Part shown: piece by piece, positions 20,150-27,849 of the stretch | Numbering within the stretch: position 1 is the first letter of the stretch | How the letters are laid out: every line of letters starts with the position of its first letter | Source of the DNA: a virus | DNA: 41,116 nucleotides | Virus record (IMG/VR): IMGVR_UViG_3300044845_000220 | Location: 1-41,116 of that record | Direction: 5' to 3' (one strand) | Notes under the pieces: model-generated | Seen by the model: only the letters and a program-made list of their open reading frames with translations | Database searches by the model: none | What the model was told of the DNA's origin: nothing | Made by a program: the position numbers and the translations under genes

Positions 20150-20605
20150 TTACTCGAAGGTGATCTGAGACAAGGCGCGATCAACCAAGGCGTTGATCTG
20201 CTCACGGGTCATCCCCGCAAACAACTTGACCGCCTGCTCAACCTTGACCTTGGGCACAGCCACACGAGCGTGGCTGGGAGACTCTGGCGCCTGGGTGGAC
20301 TCCGCCCGAACGATGTGGTACTTGAATGAGTTGCTTGCTCGGTAGTACACAGCCTGCTGGTCTTTGGTGCGGTCATCCCTGCTCTGGGAGAGAATCTCTC
20401 CGGCTTTCTTCTCCGACACCTTCAACGCCCCGATGAATGCGTTGAGCATCCACTCGGTGCGGTAGGCTGTCTGCCCCTCGGCGTTAAGCTTTTGGTAGTG
20501 CTTGTGGAAGGGGCGTGTGGCTTCCTCCAACAGACGATCCTCACCCTTCTGCTTGGCGGCAAGGCGTTGGCTGAACACAGCCATAGTTACTTTCGATTGG
20601 TTCAT
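20150..20605 (-). CDS. Hypothetical protein, first gene of the leftward arm (151 aa)
   Basis: ATG at 20605 follows AACTGGAGAAGCAAC. The chain is basic at the start (MNQSKVTMAVFSQRLAAKQK), helical in the middle and ends in KVEQAVKLFAGMTREQINAL with an acidic tip. It is the most promoter-proximal credible gene on the minus strand next to the divergent region, the usual place for an early regulator, but no HTH is clear. Palindrome copy 6 lies inside the gene and encodes GEILSQS. Confidence 0.6.
   Translation of the reverse strand: MNQSKVTMAVFSQRLAAKQKGEDRLLEEATRPFHKHYQKLNAEGQTAYRTEWMLNAFIGALKVSEKKAGEILSQSRDDRTKDQQAVYYRASNSFKYHIVRAESTQAPESPSHARVAVPKVKVEQAVKLFAGMTREQINALVDRALSQITFE
20386..20401. 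repeat. Dispersed palindrome, copy 6 (inside a gene)
   Basis: GGGAGAGA-A-TCTCTCC, followed by G. It is translated as part of the 151-residue protein, so the DNA or RNA form has been kept inside coding sequence. Confidence 0.8.
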
Positions 20606-20717
20606 GTTGCTTCTCCAGTTAAGTTAAGGAATGTCTCCAGGGTTTCCCCCTCGGACACTTTCAGTATCACATGACGGGGTTTAAAACATGGTCTGGAGCC
20701 ACCCCCTGAACCCCACC

Positions 20718-20882
20718 CTACCCCCACCAACCCATATATAAACAAGCCATACTAGCCAGCCAGAACACTATTCCCCAGCCATAAACCAATCTTTTGTAAT
20801 ACTTACCCACTACCCCCATAAATTTTTTAAAAAATTCTACAAAACCCTTGTCCAACGATTGACAGGGGGGTATACTGCGCAT
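20718..20882 (-). CDS. Doubtful small membrane protein (54 aa)
   Basis: A frame from ATG at 20882 to TAG at 20718 ends in a Trp-rich hydrophobic helix (YGWGIVFWLASMACLYMGWW). No ribosome site precedes either possible ATG (20882 or 20819). The frame crosses the promoter on the other strand. The membrane helix is the only argument for it; chance is equally possible. Confidence 0.2.
   Translation of the reverse strand: MRSIPPCQSLDKGFVEFFKKFMGVVGKYYKRLVYGWGIVFWLASMACLYMGWWG
20848..20876 (+). promoter_or_regulatory. Sigma70-like promoter for the structural operon, with operator-like site C
   Basis: TTGTCC (20848-20853), a 17-base spacer and TATACT (20871-20876, five of six -10 bases). The spacer and -35 contain the operator-like motif TGTCCAACGATTGACA (20849-20864), the reverse complement of the pattern at 2913 and 13102. 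Transcription would begin near 20883, giving a leader of about 165 bases before the first ribosome site. Confidence 0.6.
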
Positions 20883-20976
20883 GTTGGTGACCAATAGAGA
20901 GGCTTGGTTTAAATGAGGAGCCGTGTAGGCACACGCAAGTGGAAAAGGGGAACTACCAGCCAACACCCCCCAAATG

Positions 20977-21007
20977 AAAAAAGCCCCTGACCGTTGCCAG
21001 TCAGGGG
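20977..21007 (-). terminator. Terminator-like hairpin, minus strand (leader hairpin on plus)
   Basis: CCCCTGAC (20984-20991) pairs with GTCAGGGG (21000-21007). On the minus strand it is followed by GCTTTTTT, a proper terminator tail. On the plus strand no T-run follows, so there it is a stem in the leader of the structural transcript. It may stop antisense transcription from the virion genes into the early arm. Confidence 0.6.
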
Positions 21008-21048
21008 TTGAAGAGGGGGATAATCACAAACCCCCGGAGGAGAAGCAA

Positions 21049-21123
21049 ATGAGCATTTTTGCTTGCTGGCCGAAGGCCAACCGGCAACTGCTTGCACACT
21101 TACCGGGATTGAGTGTACATTAG
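21049..21123 (+). CDS. 24-residue leader ORF before the small terminase
   Basis: ATG at 21049 follows CCGGAGGAGAAGCAA, one of the strongest ribosome sites in the window. The ORF (MSIFACWPKANRQLLAHLPG then LSVH) ends in TAG at 21123, 11 bases into the GTG-started terminase gene. It looks like a leader for translational coupling. A frameshift joining the two frames is a less likely alternative. Confidence 0.5.
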   Translation: MSIFACWPKANRQLLAHLPGLSVH

Positions 21124-21775
21124 CCCCATCGCAGGTTCAAGGGCTTATGCGCGTATGCTGGATCATTTAATAGATTTCTCCCCCGAGGTGAGTACTCACC
21201 AAGGGAAGACTGTTGCCGTAAACAAACTGTCCCCGGCAGATTTGGTGGACGCCAAAATAAAAACCACAGACTGGCTCAAAGGTTTGGGGGCGGTGGATAC
21301 CGATGCGGCTGTGGCGCAGGCAGAGATTGACGCAGCCAGGGCGTCTTTCAACGGCATGATTACTGCGGCTCCAGCAGAGATCACCCACAAACATTTGGCA
21401 CAGATAAAAACCCCCGCGGCGGTGCAGCATCTGGTTGGGATGTTGTCTGCATACGACTGGGAGTTTGTGGAACGCGCCAAAGAGATTCGGGGCTACACCG
21501 TGGCCAAACTGTTGGAAGAAGCAGAGAACCCCAACGCCAACATCCGCCTGAAGGCGCTCGGTCTTTTGGGAAAAATCACGGAAGTGGGCCTGTTCACCGA
21601 CAAGATCGAGGTCAAGAAGGAGTCTCTGAGCGACGACGAGATCGACCAGAAGATCAAGGACAAGCTCAACAGGTTCATGGGCGTCGCAGACGCTGCTGTG
21701 ATCGAAGACATAGAAGTTAGCACTCACACACATACGGCTGATGAAGCTCAACGACCTGACGCTCTCCCCAACTGA
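21113..21775 (+). CDS. terS: Terminase small subunit (220 aa), GTG start
   Basis: Position directly before the large terminase and the C-terminal NIRLKALGLLGKITEVGLFT segment (about 139-158) followed by EVKKESLSDDEIDQKIKDKL fit phage small terminase proteins that bind DNA and load the packaging motor. The N-terminal part (SRAYARMLDHLIDFSPEV) would hold the DNA-binding helices. The only in-frame early start is GTG at 21113 with a weak site; ATG at 21155 also lacks one. Coupling with the leader ORF explains the weak start. It overlaps the large subunit by 35 bases. Confidence 0.75.
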   Translation: MYISPIAGSRAYARMLDHLIDFSPEVSTHQGKTVAVNKLSPADLVDAKIKTTDWLKGLGAVDTDAAVAQAEIDAARASFNGMITAAPAEITHKHLAQIKTPAAVQHLVGMLSAYDWEFVERAKEIRGYTVAKLLEEAENPNANIRLKALGLLGKITEVGLFTDKIEVKKESLSDDEIDQKIKDKLNRFMGVADAAVIEDIEVSTHTHTADEAQRPDALPN

Positions 21776-23276
21776 GGTTGCCGCCATTCAAAAGGCGCTC
21801 CCGACTCTTTCTATCAAGGAGAAGATGGAGCTGTTTGACATGCTGGAGGAGCGCGAGAAGCGCTATGGGGTGGCCGCAGCACGCCAAGACATGATTCCGT
21901 TCGCCCAGCGGGTCTATCCGGGGTTTAAAGTAGGTCCACACCACAGGAAACTGGCCAAAATCTTCACCGATGTGATCGAGGGGCGCAAAAACCGGGTCAT
22001 CATCAACATTGCCCCCCGTATGGGCAAGTCAGAATTCAGTTCTTACCTGTTCCCAGCGTACTTTCTAGGTAAATACCCTAATAAGAAGATCATCATGGGG
22101 ACGCACACCGCGTCTTTGTCCGAAGACTTTGGCCGCAAGGTCCGCAACTTGATCGCAAGCGAGGATTACCGTGAGCTTTTCCCCCACACTGTTGTTGCCG
22201 ATGACCAAAAAGCTGCTGGAAAATGGGGTACTGGCGCTGGGGGTCAGTATTACGCTGCTGGTGTCGGTGGTGCTCTGGCTGGCCGTGGTGCCGATCTGTT
22301 CGTTATTGATGACCCTCACTCGGAACAAGACGTAAAAGCCAACAGTCGTCTAGCGTTTGACACGGCGTGGAGTTGGTTCCAGACCGGACCCCTCCAGCGC
22401 TTGATGCCAGGGGGCGGAATCATTGTGGTGATGACCCGCTGGGGCAAATTGGACCTGACCGGGCGGCTGATCGACTACCAGACCAAGAACCCCGAAGCGC
22501 CGCCCTGGGAGATCGTGGAGCTGCCCGCCATACTGAACGAAGGCACGGACGACGAGAAGTCCCTGTGGCCAGAGCAGTGGCCCCTGGCTGCGTTGAAGTC
22601 GGCCAAAGCGTCGATCGACCCCCAGTATTGGAACGCGCAGTACATGCAGCAGCCCACCAGCGACAACGCGGCCATCATCTCCAGAAAGAACTGGCGCATC
22701 TGGGAGGGCGAAGAGCCGCCCTCCTGTGAGTACATCATCCAGTCCTGGGACACTGCGTTTGAAGCCAAGACCAGCGCTGACTATTCGGCGTGCACAACCT
22801 GGGGGGTGTTCTACAACGAGGAAGAGCACGATGCCGCGCAGGTCATACTGCTGGATGCGTTCAAAGACCGGATGCAGTTTCCTGAGTTGAAGGCCACTGC
22901 GCTCAAGCACTACAAGGAATGGGAGCCAGATGCGTTCATCGTGGAGAAGAAGGCCGCAGGAGCGCCGTTGATACAAGAGCTGCGCAGGATGGGCATACCT
23001 GTGCAAGAGACCAACCCCTCCAGGGGCAACGACAAGATCGTGCGTCTGAACGCGGTTGCGGATTTGTTCACTTCAGGTACAGTCTGGGCACCAGACACAC
23101 GCTGGGCCAGGGAGGTCATCGAGGAGGTGGCATCCTTCCCCAACGGCGAGAATGACGACTACGTGGACACGACCTCCCAAGCGTTGCTGCGGTTTCGCCA
23201 AGGCGGGTTCATCAGTTTGGACACCGACGAGAAAGACGACCCCATCTACTTCCGCCGTAAGGCGGCGTATTACTAA
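21741..23276 (+). CDS. terL: Terminase large subunit (511 aa)
   Basis: It has an ATPase with Walker A APRMGKS (91-97) and Walker B LFVIDDPHSE (186-195), and an RNase H-like nuclease domain with Asp337 (QSWDTAF), Glu402 (VEKKA) and Asp472/Asp473/Asp476 (NDDYVD). It cuts concatemers and pumps DNA into the prohead through the portal. All key residues are present, and its length is usual for the family. It starts inside the small subunit gene and stops eight bases before the portal start. Confidence 0.95.
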   Translation: MKLNDLTLSPTEVAAIQKALPTLSIKEKMELFDMLEEREKRYGVAAARQDMIPFAQRVYPGFKVGPHHRKLAKIFTDVIEGRKNRVIINIAPRMGKSEFSSYLFPAYFLGKYPNKKIIMGTHTASLSEDFGRKVRNLIASEDYRELFPHTVVADDQKAAGKWGTGAGGQYYAAGVGGALAGRGADLFVIDDPHSEQDVKANSRLAFDTAWSWFQTGPLQRLMPGGGIIVVMTRWGKLDLTGRLIDYQTKNPEAPPWEIVELPAILNEGTDDEKSLWPEQWPLAALKSAKASIDPQYWNAQYMQQPTSDNAAIISRKNWRIWEGEEPPSCEYIIQSWDTAFEAKTSADYSACTTWGVFYNEEEHDAAQVILLDAFKDRMQFPELKATALKHYKEWEPDAFIVEKKAAGAPLIQELRRMGIPVQETNPSRGNDKIVRLNAVADLFTSGTVWAPDTRWAREVIEEVASFPNGENDDYVDTTSQALLRFRQGGFISLDTDEKDDPIYFRRKAAYY

Positions 23277-23284
23277 GGACAGAC

Positions 23285-25798
23285 ATGGCAACCAATATCG
23301 ACAAAGCGCTTTACCAACAGCCCCAGGGCATCGACGAACTGGGAGAGCAAGAAGAGCCGATCGAGATTGAGATCATCGACCCCGAGGAAGTCAACATCCA
23401 CGCCGGGGACTTGGAGGTGTCCATCCGCCCAGGCGACGAAGAAGACGACACATTCAATGACAACTTGGCCGAGGAGATGGACCAGTCTGCCTTGGAGACC
23501 CTGGCCGGGGACTTGGCAGGAGACATCGAGAACGACAAGAACTCCCGCAAGGACTGGGAGAAAGCCTACACAGAAGGGCTGAAGCTGCTGGGCCTCCAGT
23601 ACGAGGAGCGCACAGAACCTTGGAACGGCGCGTCTGGCGTGTTCCACCCGATGATTACCGAGGCGGTTGTGCGCTTCCAGTCTGAGACGATCACGGAGAC
23701 CTTCCCGGCCCAAGGCCCGGTGCGTACCAAAATTCTGGGCAAGCAGACCCCGCAGAAACAAGAAGCCGCTATGCGTGTCGAGTTCGACATGAACTACGAG
23801 CTGACAGAAGTGATGCGTGAGTTCCGGCCTGAGCATGAGCGCATGCTGTGGAGCCTGCCCGCTACTGGTAGCGCGTTCAAGAAGGTGTACTACGACCCCA
23901 GCCTGGGGCGTCAGGTGTCGATGTTCATCCCCGCAGAAGACATCATCCTGCCCTACGGGGCCACGGACTTGGACACCTGCTACCGCGTCACCCATGTGAT
24001 GCGCAAGACCAAGAACGAGATTGTCAAGCTCCAGAAAGCTGGGTTCTATCGTGACGTTGAGTTGCCTGATGCGTCCAGGGAGCAGACCAACATCCAGAAA
24101 GCCAAGGACAAGGAGACCGGGTTCAGTGACCTGAACGACGAGCGCTACATCATCTTTGAGTGCCACGTTGACCTGGACTTGAACGGCTACGAAGACAAAG
24201 ACGGTGACGGAGAAGAAACTGGCATTGCTCTGCCATACGTAGTTACCCTAATAAAAGGGACCAACGAGGTGTTGGCCATCCGCCGCAACTGGAAGGAAGA
24301 CGATGAACTCCGACTCAAGCGACAGCACTTTGTCCACTACCAATACATCCCAGGCTTTGGGGCTTACGGCTTTGGCCTCTTCCACCTCATCGGCGGGTTT
24401 GCCAAGTCAGCCACCAGCATCATGCGTCAGCTTGTCGATGCAGGAACGCTGTCGAACCTCCCAGGAGGCCTCAAATCTCGTGGACTTCGCATTAAGGGTG
24501 ATGACACACCGATTCAACCCGGCGAGTTCAGGGACGTAGACATTGGCTCTGGGGCGCTGCGCGACAACATCCTGCCCCTGCCGTACAAGGAGCCAAGCGG
24601 CGTTTTGTACCAGTTGCTGGGCACCATCGTGGAGGAAGGCAGACGGTTTGCCGCCACAGCGGATATGAAGGTGTCAGACATGAGCGCACAAGCGCCTGTG
24701 GGCACCACGCTGGCCCTGCTGGAGCGTCAGTTGAAGGTGATGTCCGCGGTTCAGGCCCGGTTGCACTACAGCTTCAAGCAAGAGTTGCAACTGCTGGCCG
24801 GGCTGATTCGGGACTACACAGACCCCGAGTACGACTATGACCCAGACAAGTCCACACGACGCGCCAAGCAAGAGGACTACAACCACGTTGACATCATCCC
24901 GGTGAGCGACCCCAACGCGGCCACCATGAGCCAGCGGGTTGTGCAGTACCAAGCAGTCATCCAGATGGCACAGATGGCCCCGGACATCTACGACTTGCCC
25001 CAGTTGCACCGCCAGATGCTGGAGGTGTTGGGCATCAAGGACGCAGACAAGCTCGTGCCCCTGCCTGACGACCAAAAGCCCAAAGACCCCGTGTCTGAGA
25101 ACATGGCCGCGCTTAAGTTGGAGCCGCTCAAGGCGTTCTTCTACCAAGACCACGAGTCCCACATCAAGGTGCACACGATGGCCATGCAAGACCCCATCGT
25201 CATGCAGTTGATTGGCCAAAACCCCAAGGCACCGCAGATTCAAGCGGCCATGCAGGCGCACATCGCTGAGCACGTCGGGTTTGGTTATCGCCAGAAGATC
25301 GAGCAGCAGCTTGGTATGCCCCTGCCCCCGGCAGACGAGAAGCTGCCCCCGCAGATCGAGGTGGCTCTGTCAGGGATGATGGCGCAAGCTGCACAGCAAG
25401 TGCTCCAGCAAAACCAACAGCAAGCCCAGCAGCAGCAAGCCCAGCAGCAAGCGCAAGACCCCGTGCTAAAGATGCAGCAGCAAGATTTGCAAATTCGCCA
25501 GCAAGAAGTGCAGATCAAGCAGCAAGAAACGCAGATCAAGGACAAGGAAGTTACCGGCAAGCTGGCCATCGAGGAAAAGAAACTGCAAATGGACGCCATG
25601 GCCAAGGTCGGCAAGTACAGAATGGACAAAGAAGATCAGGCACTCCAAGCGGCAGAAAACGCGGGCAAGTTCCAGATGTCCCAAAAAGAACAACAGTTCA
25701 ACAACCAGCAAAGGATGGGGGATGCCCTGCTGCGGGTTGACGAACAGTTGGCTAAGCGCAGAGAAAACCGACCACGAAAGGAAAACCCTAAAGCATGA
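23285..25798 (+). CDS. P22-like portal protein (837 aa)
   Basis: Long portal of podovirus type. The N-terminal half carries KDWEKAYTEGLKLLGLQYEE and GASGVFHPMITEAVVRFQS; the core has ATGSAFKKVYYDPSLGRQV. The C-terminal 170 residues are Gln-rich coiled coil (QQQAQQQQAQQQAQD, then long charged helices), matching the long barrel helix of P22-type portals. AAGGACAGAC precedes the ATG. It forms the dodecameric DNA entry ring and docks the terminase and adaptors encoded nearby. Confidence 0.9.
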   Translation: MATNIDKALYQQPQGIDELGEQEEPIEIEIIDPEEVNIHAGDLEVSIRPGDEEDDTFNDNLAEEMDQSALETLAGDLAGDIENDKNSRKDWEKAYTEGLKLLGLQYEERTEPWNGASGVFHPMITEAVVRFQSETITETFPAQGPVRTKILGKQTPQKQEAAMRVEFDMNYELTEVMREFRPEHERMLWSLPATGSAFKKVYYDPSLGRQVSMFIPAEDIILPYGATDLDTCYRVTHVMRKTKNEIVKLQKAGFYRDVELPDASREQTNIQKAKDKETGFSDLNDERYIIFECHVDLDLNGYEDKDGDGEETGIALPYVVTLIKGTNEVLAIRRNWKEDDELRLKRQHFVHYQYIPGFGAYGFGLFHLIGGFAKSATSIMRQLVDAGTLSNLPGGLKSRGLRIKGDDTPIQPGEFRDVDIGSGALRDNILPLPYKEPSGVLYQLLGTIVEEGRRFAATADMKVSDMSAQAPVGTTLALLERQLKVMSAVQARLHYSFKQELQLLAGLIRDYTDPEYDYDPDKSTRRAKQEDYNHVDIIPVSDPNAATMSQRVVQYQAVIQMAQMAPDIYDLPQLHRQMLEVLGIKDADKLVPLPDDQKPKDPVSENMAALKLEPLKAFFYQDHESHIKVHTMAMQDPIVMQLIGQNPKAPQIQAAMQAHIAEHVGFGYRQKIEQQLGMPLPPADEKLPPQIEVALSGMMAQAAQQVLQQNQQQAQQQQAQQQAQDPVLKMQQQDLQIRQQEVQIKQQETQIKDKEVTGKLAIEEKKLQMDAMAKVGKYRMDKEDQALQAAENAGKFQMSQKEQQFNNQQRMGDALLRVDEQLAKRRENRPRKENPKA

Positions 25799-25989
25799 TT
25801 CAAGATTTCGCACGCGTATTGCGCGAACAAATACGCACCGACATGAACAACTACGCAGATGACTGCGCGGGGGGTTCGTGCCGCACTTTTGAAGAGTACC
25901 AAAAACTTTGCGGGGTCATCCAGGGTCTGGCCATCGCAGAGCGTTACATCATTGACCTTGCAGAGAAAGTTGAAAAATCCGATGAGTGA
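25795..25989 (+). CDS. Small hypothetical protein between portal and co-chaperonin (64 aa)
   Basis: It starts on the ATGA shared with the portal stop. The chain is helical with Cys34 and Cys39 around a short loop (DCAGGSCRTFEEYQKLCG) and an acidic tail. The fixed position between portal and GroES-like genes suggests a head-assembly or accessory part. Function is unknown. Confidence 0.65.
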   Translation: MIQDFARVLREQIRTDMNNYADDCAGGSCRTFEEYQKLCGVIQGLAIAERYIIDLAEKVEKSDE

Positions 25990-26419
25990 ACTCGCACTTG
26001 AACCAGGGCAGTTTGCCCCGCCTGAAGCAATCCAGCCCGTCGATGCCCCGGCAGAAGACGCAAACAACGATGAGAAAGCAACCATGCTGCCAGAGCCAAC
26101 AGGCTGGAAGCTGCTGTGTGCGGTGCCAGACATATCTGAAAAGATTGACGGTACTGAGCTTGATCTGGTGAAAGCATCATCCGTCATGCGCCAAGAAGAA
26201 CACGCCACAACTGTTCTGTTTGTGCTCAAGGTCGGCCCTGACGCATACAAAGACTCCACCAAGTTCCCCGCAGGCGCGTGGTGCAAGGCAGGCGACTTTG
26301 TACTGGTACGTACCTACTCGGGTACGCGCTTCAAAATTTTCGGTAAAGAGTTTCGCTTGATTAACGACGATCAAGTCGATGCTGTTGTGCAAGACCCTCG
26401 CGGGTTAACCCGCGCTTGA
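25982..26419 (+). CDS. GroES-like co-chaperonin (145 aa)
   Basis: The start at 25982 overlaps the upstream stop. After a 35-residue acidic, Pro-rich leader, the body reads GWKLLCAVPDISEKIDGTEL, then TTVLFVLKVGPDAYKDSTKF, WCKAGDFVLVRTYSGTRFKI, and a closing EFRLINDDQVDAVV. This follows the cpn10 beta-barrel order: first strand, mobile loop, GxxxxxGD-type hinge, last strand. Phage versions replace host GroES to fold the capsid protein with host GroEL, as T4 gp31 does. The location just before scaffold and capsid fits. Similarity to GroES is by pattern, not by alignment. Confidence 0.7.
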   Translation: MSELALEPGQFAPPEAIQPVDAPAEDANNDEKATMLPEPTGWKLLCAVPDISEKIDGTELDLVKASSVMRQEEHATTVLFVLKVGPDAYKDSTKFPAGAWCKAGDFVLVRTYSGTRFKIFGKEFRLINDDQVDAVVQDPRGLTRA

Positions 26420-26429
26420 TGGAGTAGAC

Positions 26430-27389
26430 ATGGCTGAACAATACAAGTTCCCAGACGAACTGGATGACGAAAAGACCTCCCAGGTCAATGTATCCGTGGG
26501 GGACGACGGCGACGTAGAAGTCGAAGTCGTTGACGATACCCCCATCCAAGACAGAGGCCGCAAGCCCCTGGACCGGGAGGTGGAAGACCCCACGGACGAC
26601 GAAATCGAGAACTACTCCGATAAAGTCAAAGGGCGCATCAAGGAGTTGACCCACGCACGCCACGACGAGCGCCGGGCCAAAGAAGCCACCATGCGCGAGA
26701 AGCAAGAACTCGAGCGTCTCGCACAGCAGCTCATTGATGAGAACAAGAAGTTGAAACAATATGTTTCAACTGGGACAGAGCAGTACGGGCACATGGCCAA
26801 AAACGCGGCGGAAGCCGAGCTGGAGAAAGCCCGCCGCCAGTACAAGGATGCCCAGGAAGCGTTTGACACTGACGCCATCATTGCAGCCCAGGAAGCAATG
26901 ACTGACGCCAAGTGGAAGTTGGAGCAAGCGAAAAGTTTTCGCCCACCCCCTTTACAAACTGAAGAATATGATGTACAAACGCGTCAAAGCGCACCCGAAC
27001 AGGCGCAACCAGACGAAAAAACCCTGCGCTGGCAGGCAAAAAACCAGTGGTTTGGCGCAAACGGGTTCGAAGAAGTCACCAGCTACGCACTAGGGCTGCA
27101 TCAAAAACTAGTCAACAACGGGGTCGATCCCCGCACTGATGAGTATTTCGATCAAATAAATGATCGCGTGAAGTCGAAGTTCCCCGAAGTTTTCGGTGGT
27201 ACAGAAGACAAGCCAAGGTCGGGTGATTCCCCAAGACGACCTGCTGCCGTTGCAGCCCCCGCGACCCGTTCGTCGGGAGCCAAGAAAGTCCAACTCACTC
27301 AGACCCAGGTCGCACTGGCAAAGAAATTTGGATTAACCCCGCAGCAGTACGCTGCTCAAGTAGCAAAATTGGAGAGTCAAAATGGCTGA
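26430..27389 (+). CDS. Scaffolding protein (319 aa)
   Basis: An acidic start (ELDDEKTSQVNVSVGDDGDV), a long charged coiled coil (about 60-175, with RRAKEATMREKQELERLAQQ inside) and a basic C-terminus (SGAKKVQLTQTQVALAKKFG) that could bind the capsid protein. This is the standard layout for phage scaffolds between portal and capsid genes. GGAGTAGAC precedes the ATG. It overlaps the next gene by eight bases. Confidence 0.75.
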   Translation: MAEQYKFPDELDDEKTSQVNVSVGDDGDVEVEVVDDTPIQDRGRKPLDREVEDPTDDEIENYSDKVKGRIKELTHARHDERRAKEATMREKQELERLAQQLIDENKKLKQYVSTGTEQYGHMAKNAAEAELEKARRQYKDAQEAFDTDAIIAAQEAMTDAKWKLEQAKSFRPPPLQTEEYDVQTRQSAPEQAQPDEKTLRWQAKNQWFGANGFEEVTSYALGLHQKLVNNGVDPRTDEYFDQINDRVKSKFPEVFGGTEDKPRSGDSPRRPAAVAAPATRSSGAKKVQLTQTQVALAKKFGLTPQQYAAQVAKLESQNG

Positions 27390-27834
27390 AAACCGTACCC
27401 CCCGTGACCTTGTGTCACGCGACAAGCAAACCCGTTATGTGTATACGCCTTCCTCGGCACTGCCTGATCCGACCCCGGAGCCAGGGTATGTGTACCGCTG
27501 GGTGGCCACCCACGTATTAGGGCAAGCTGAACCCACCAACGTGTCTCGAAAGATGCGCGACGGCTGGGAGCCTGTCAAGGCAGAAGATCATCCAGAATTG
27601 ATGATTGAAGGTAACGCAAAGACGGGGAACGTCGAGATTGGCGGGCTCATGCTTTGCAAGATGGTGGCGGAACGAGCACGCGCTCGGGACGAGTACTACG
27701 ACCGACAAGCACAAAACCAGATGGAATCGGTGGACAACCACTTCATGCGAAACAATGATCCTCGTATGCCTTTGTTTGCGGACCGCAAGTCCACAGTCAG
27801 CGGCGGCAGAGGGTTTGGTTCAGGTTCTAAGTAA
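27382..27834 (+). CDS. Head-associated conserved protein (150 aa)
   Basis: The pattern YTPSSALPDPTPEPGYVYRW, then AEPTNVSRKMRDGWEPVKAE, then VEIGGLMLCKMVAERARARD recurs in phages with this gene order, always between scaffold and capsid. The C-terminus (FADRKSTVSGGRGFGSGSK) is Gly-rich. It is probably a minor capsid or assembly protein. Direct structural evidence is not known to me. GGAGAGTCAAA precedes the ATG. Confidence 0.7.
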   Translation: MAENRTPRDLVSRDKQTRYVYTPSSALPDPTPEPGYVYRWVATHVLGQAEPTNVSRKMRDGWEPVKAEDHPELMIEGNAKTGNVEIGGLMLCKMVAERARARDEYYDRQAQNQMESVDNHFMRNNDPRMPLFADRKSTVSGGRGFGSGSK

Positions 27835-27849
27835 ACAAGGAGTCCTTAA

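Larger units (their letters stand above)
20606..21048. other. Divergent control region (443 bases)
   Basis: Minus-strand genes start to the left and plus-strand genes to the right. It holds the 20.85 kb promoter with site C, an AT-rich stretch (TTTTTTAAAAAATT near 20823-20836), a T-tailed hairpin read on the minus strand (20977-21007), and the strong ribosome site at 21035-21045. On the minus strand GATACT near 20650 could be a -10 box for the 151-residue gene, but no -35 was found. Confidence 0.6.

Noticed and set aside
16752-20401. The six palindromes as Rho-independent terminators
   Set aside because: No T-run follows them on either strand, and one lies inside a gene. The true terminators at 13652, 20094 and 29430 have tails.
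21741-21775. A frameshift between small and large terminase genes
   Set aside because: Both frames have their own motifs and starts, and a 35-base overlap of this kind is normal for terminase pairs.
23273-24166. Long open frame on the minus strand under the portal gene (297 codons)
   Set aside because: It is the antisense shadow of the portal gene, with no ribosome site, and its composition follows the portal codon pattern.
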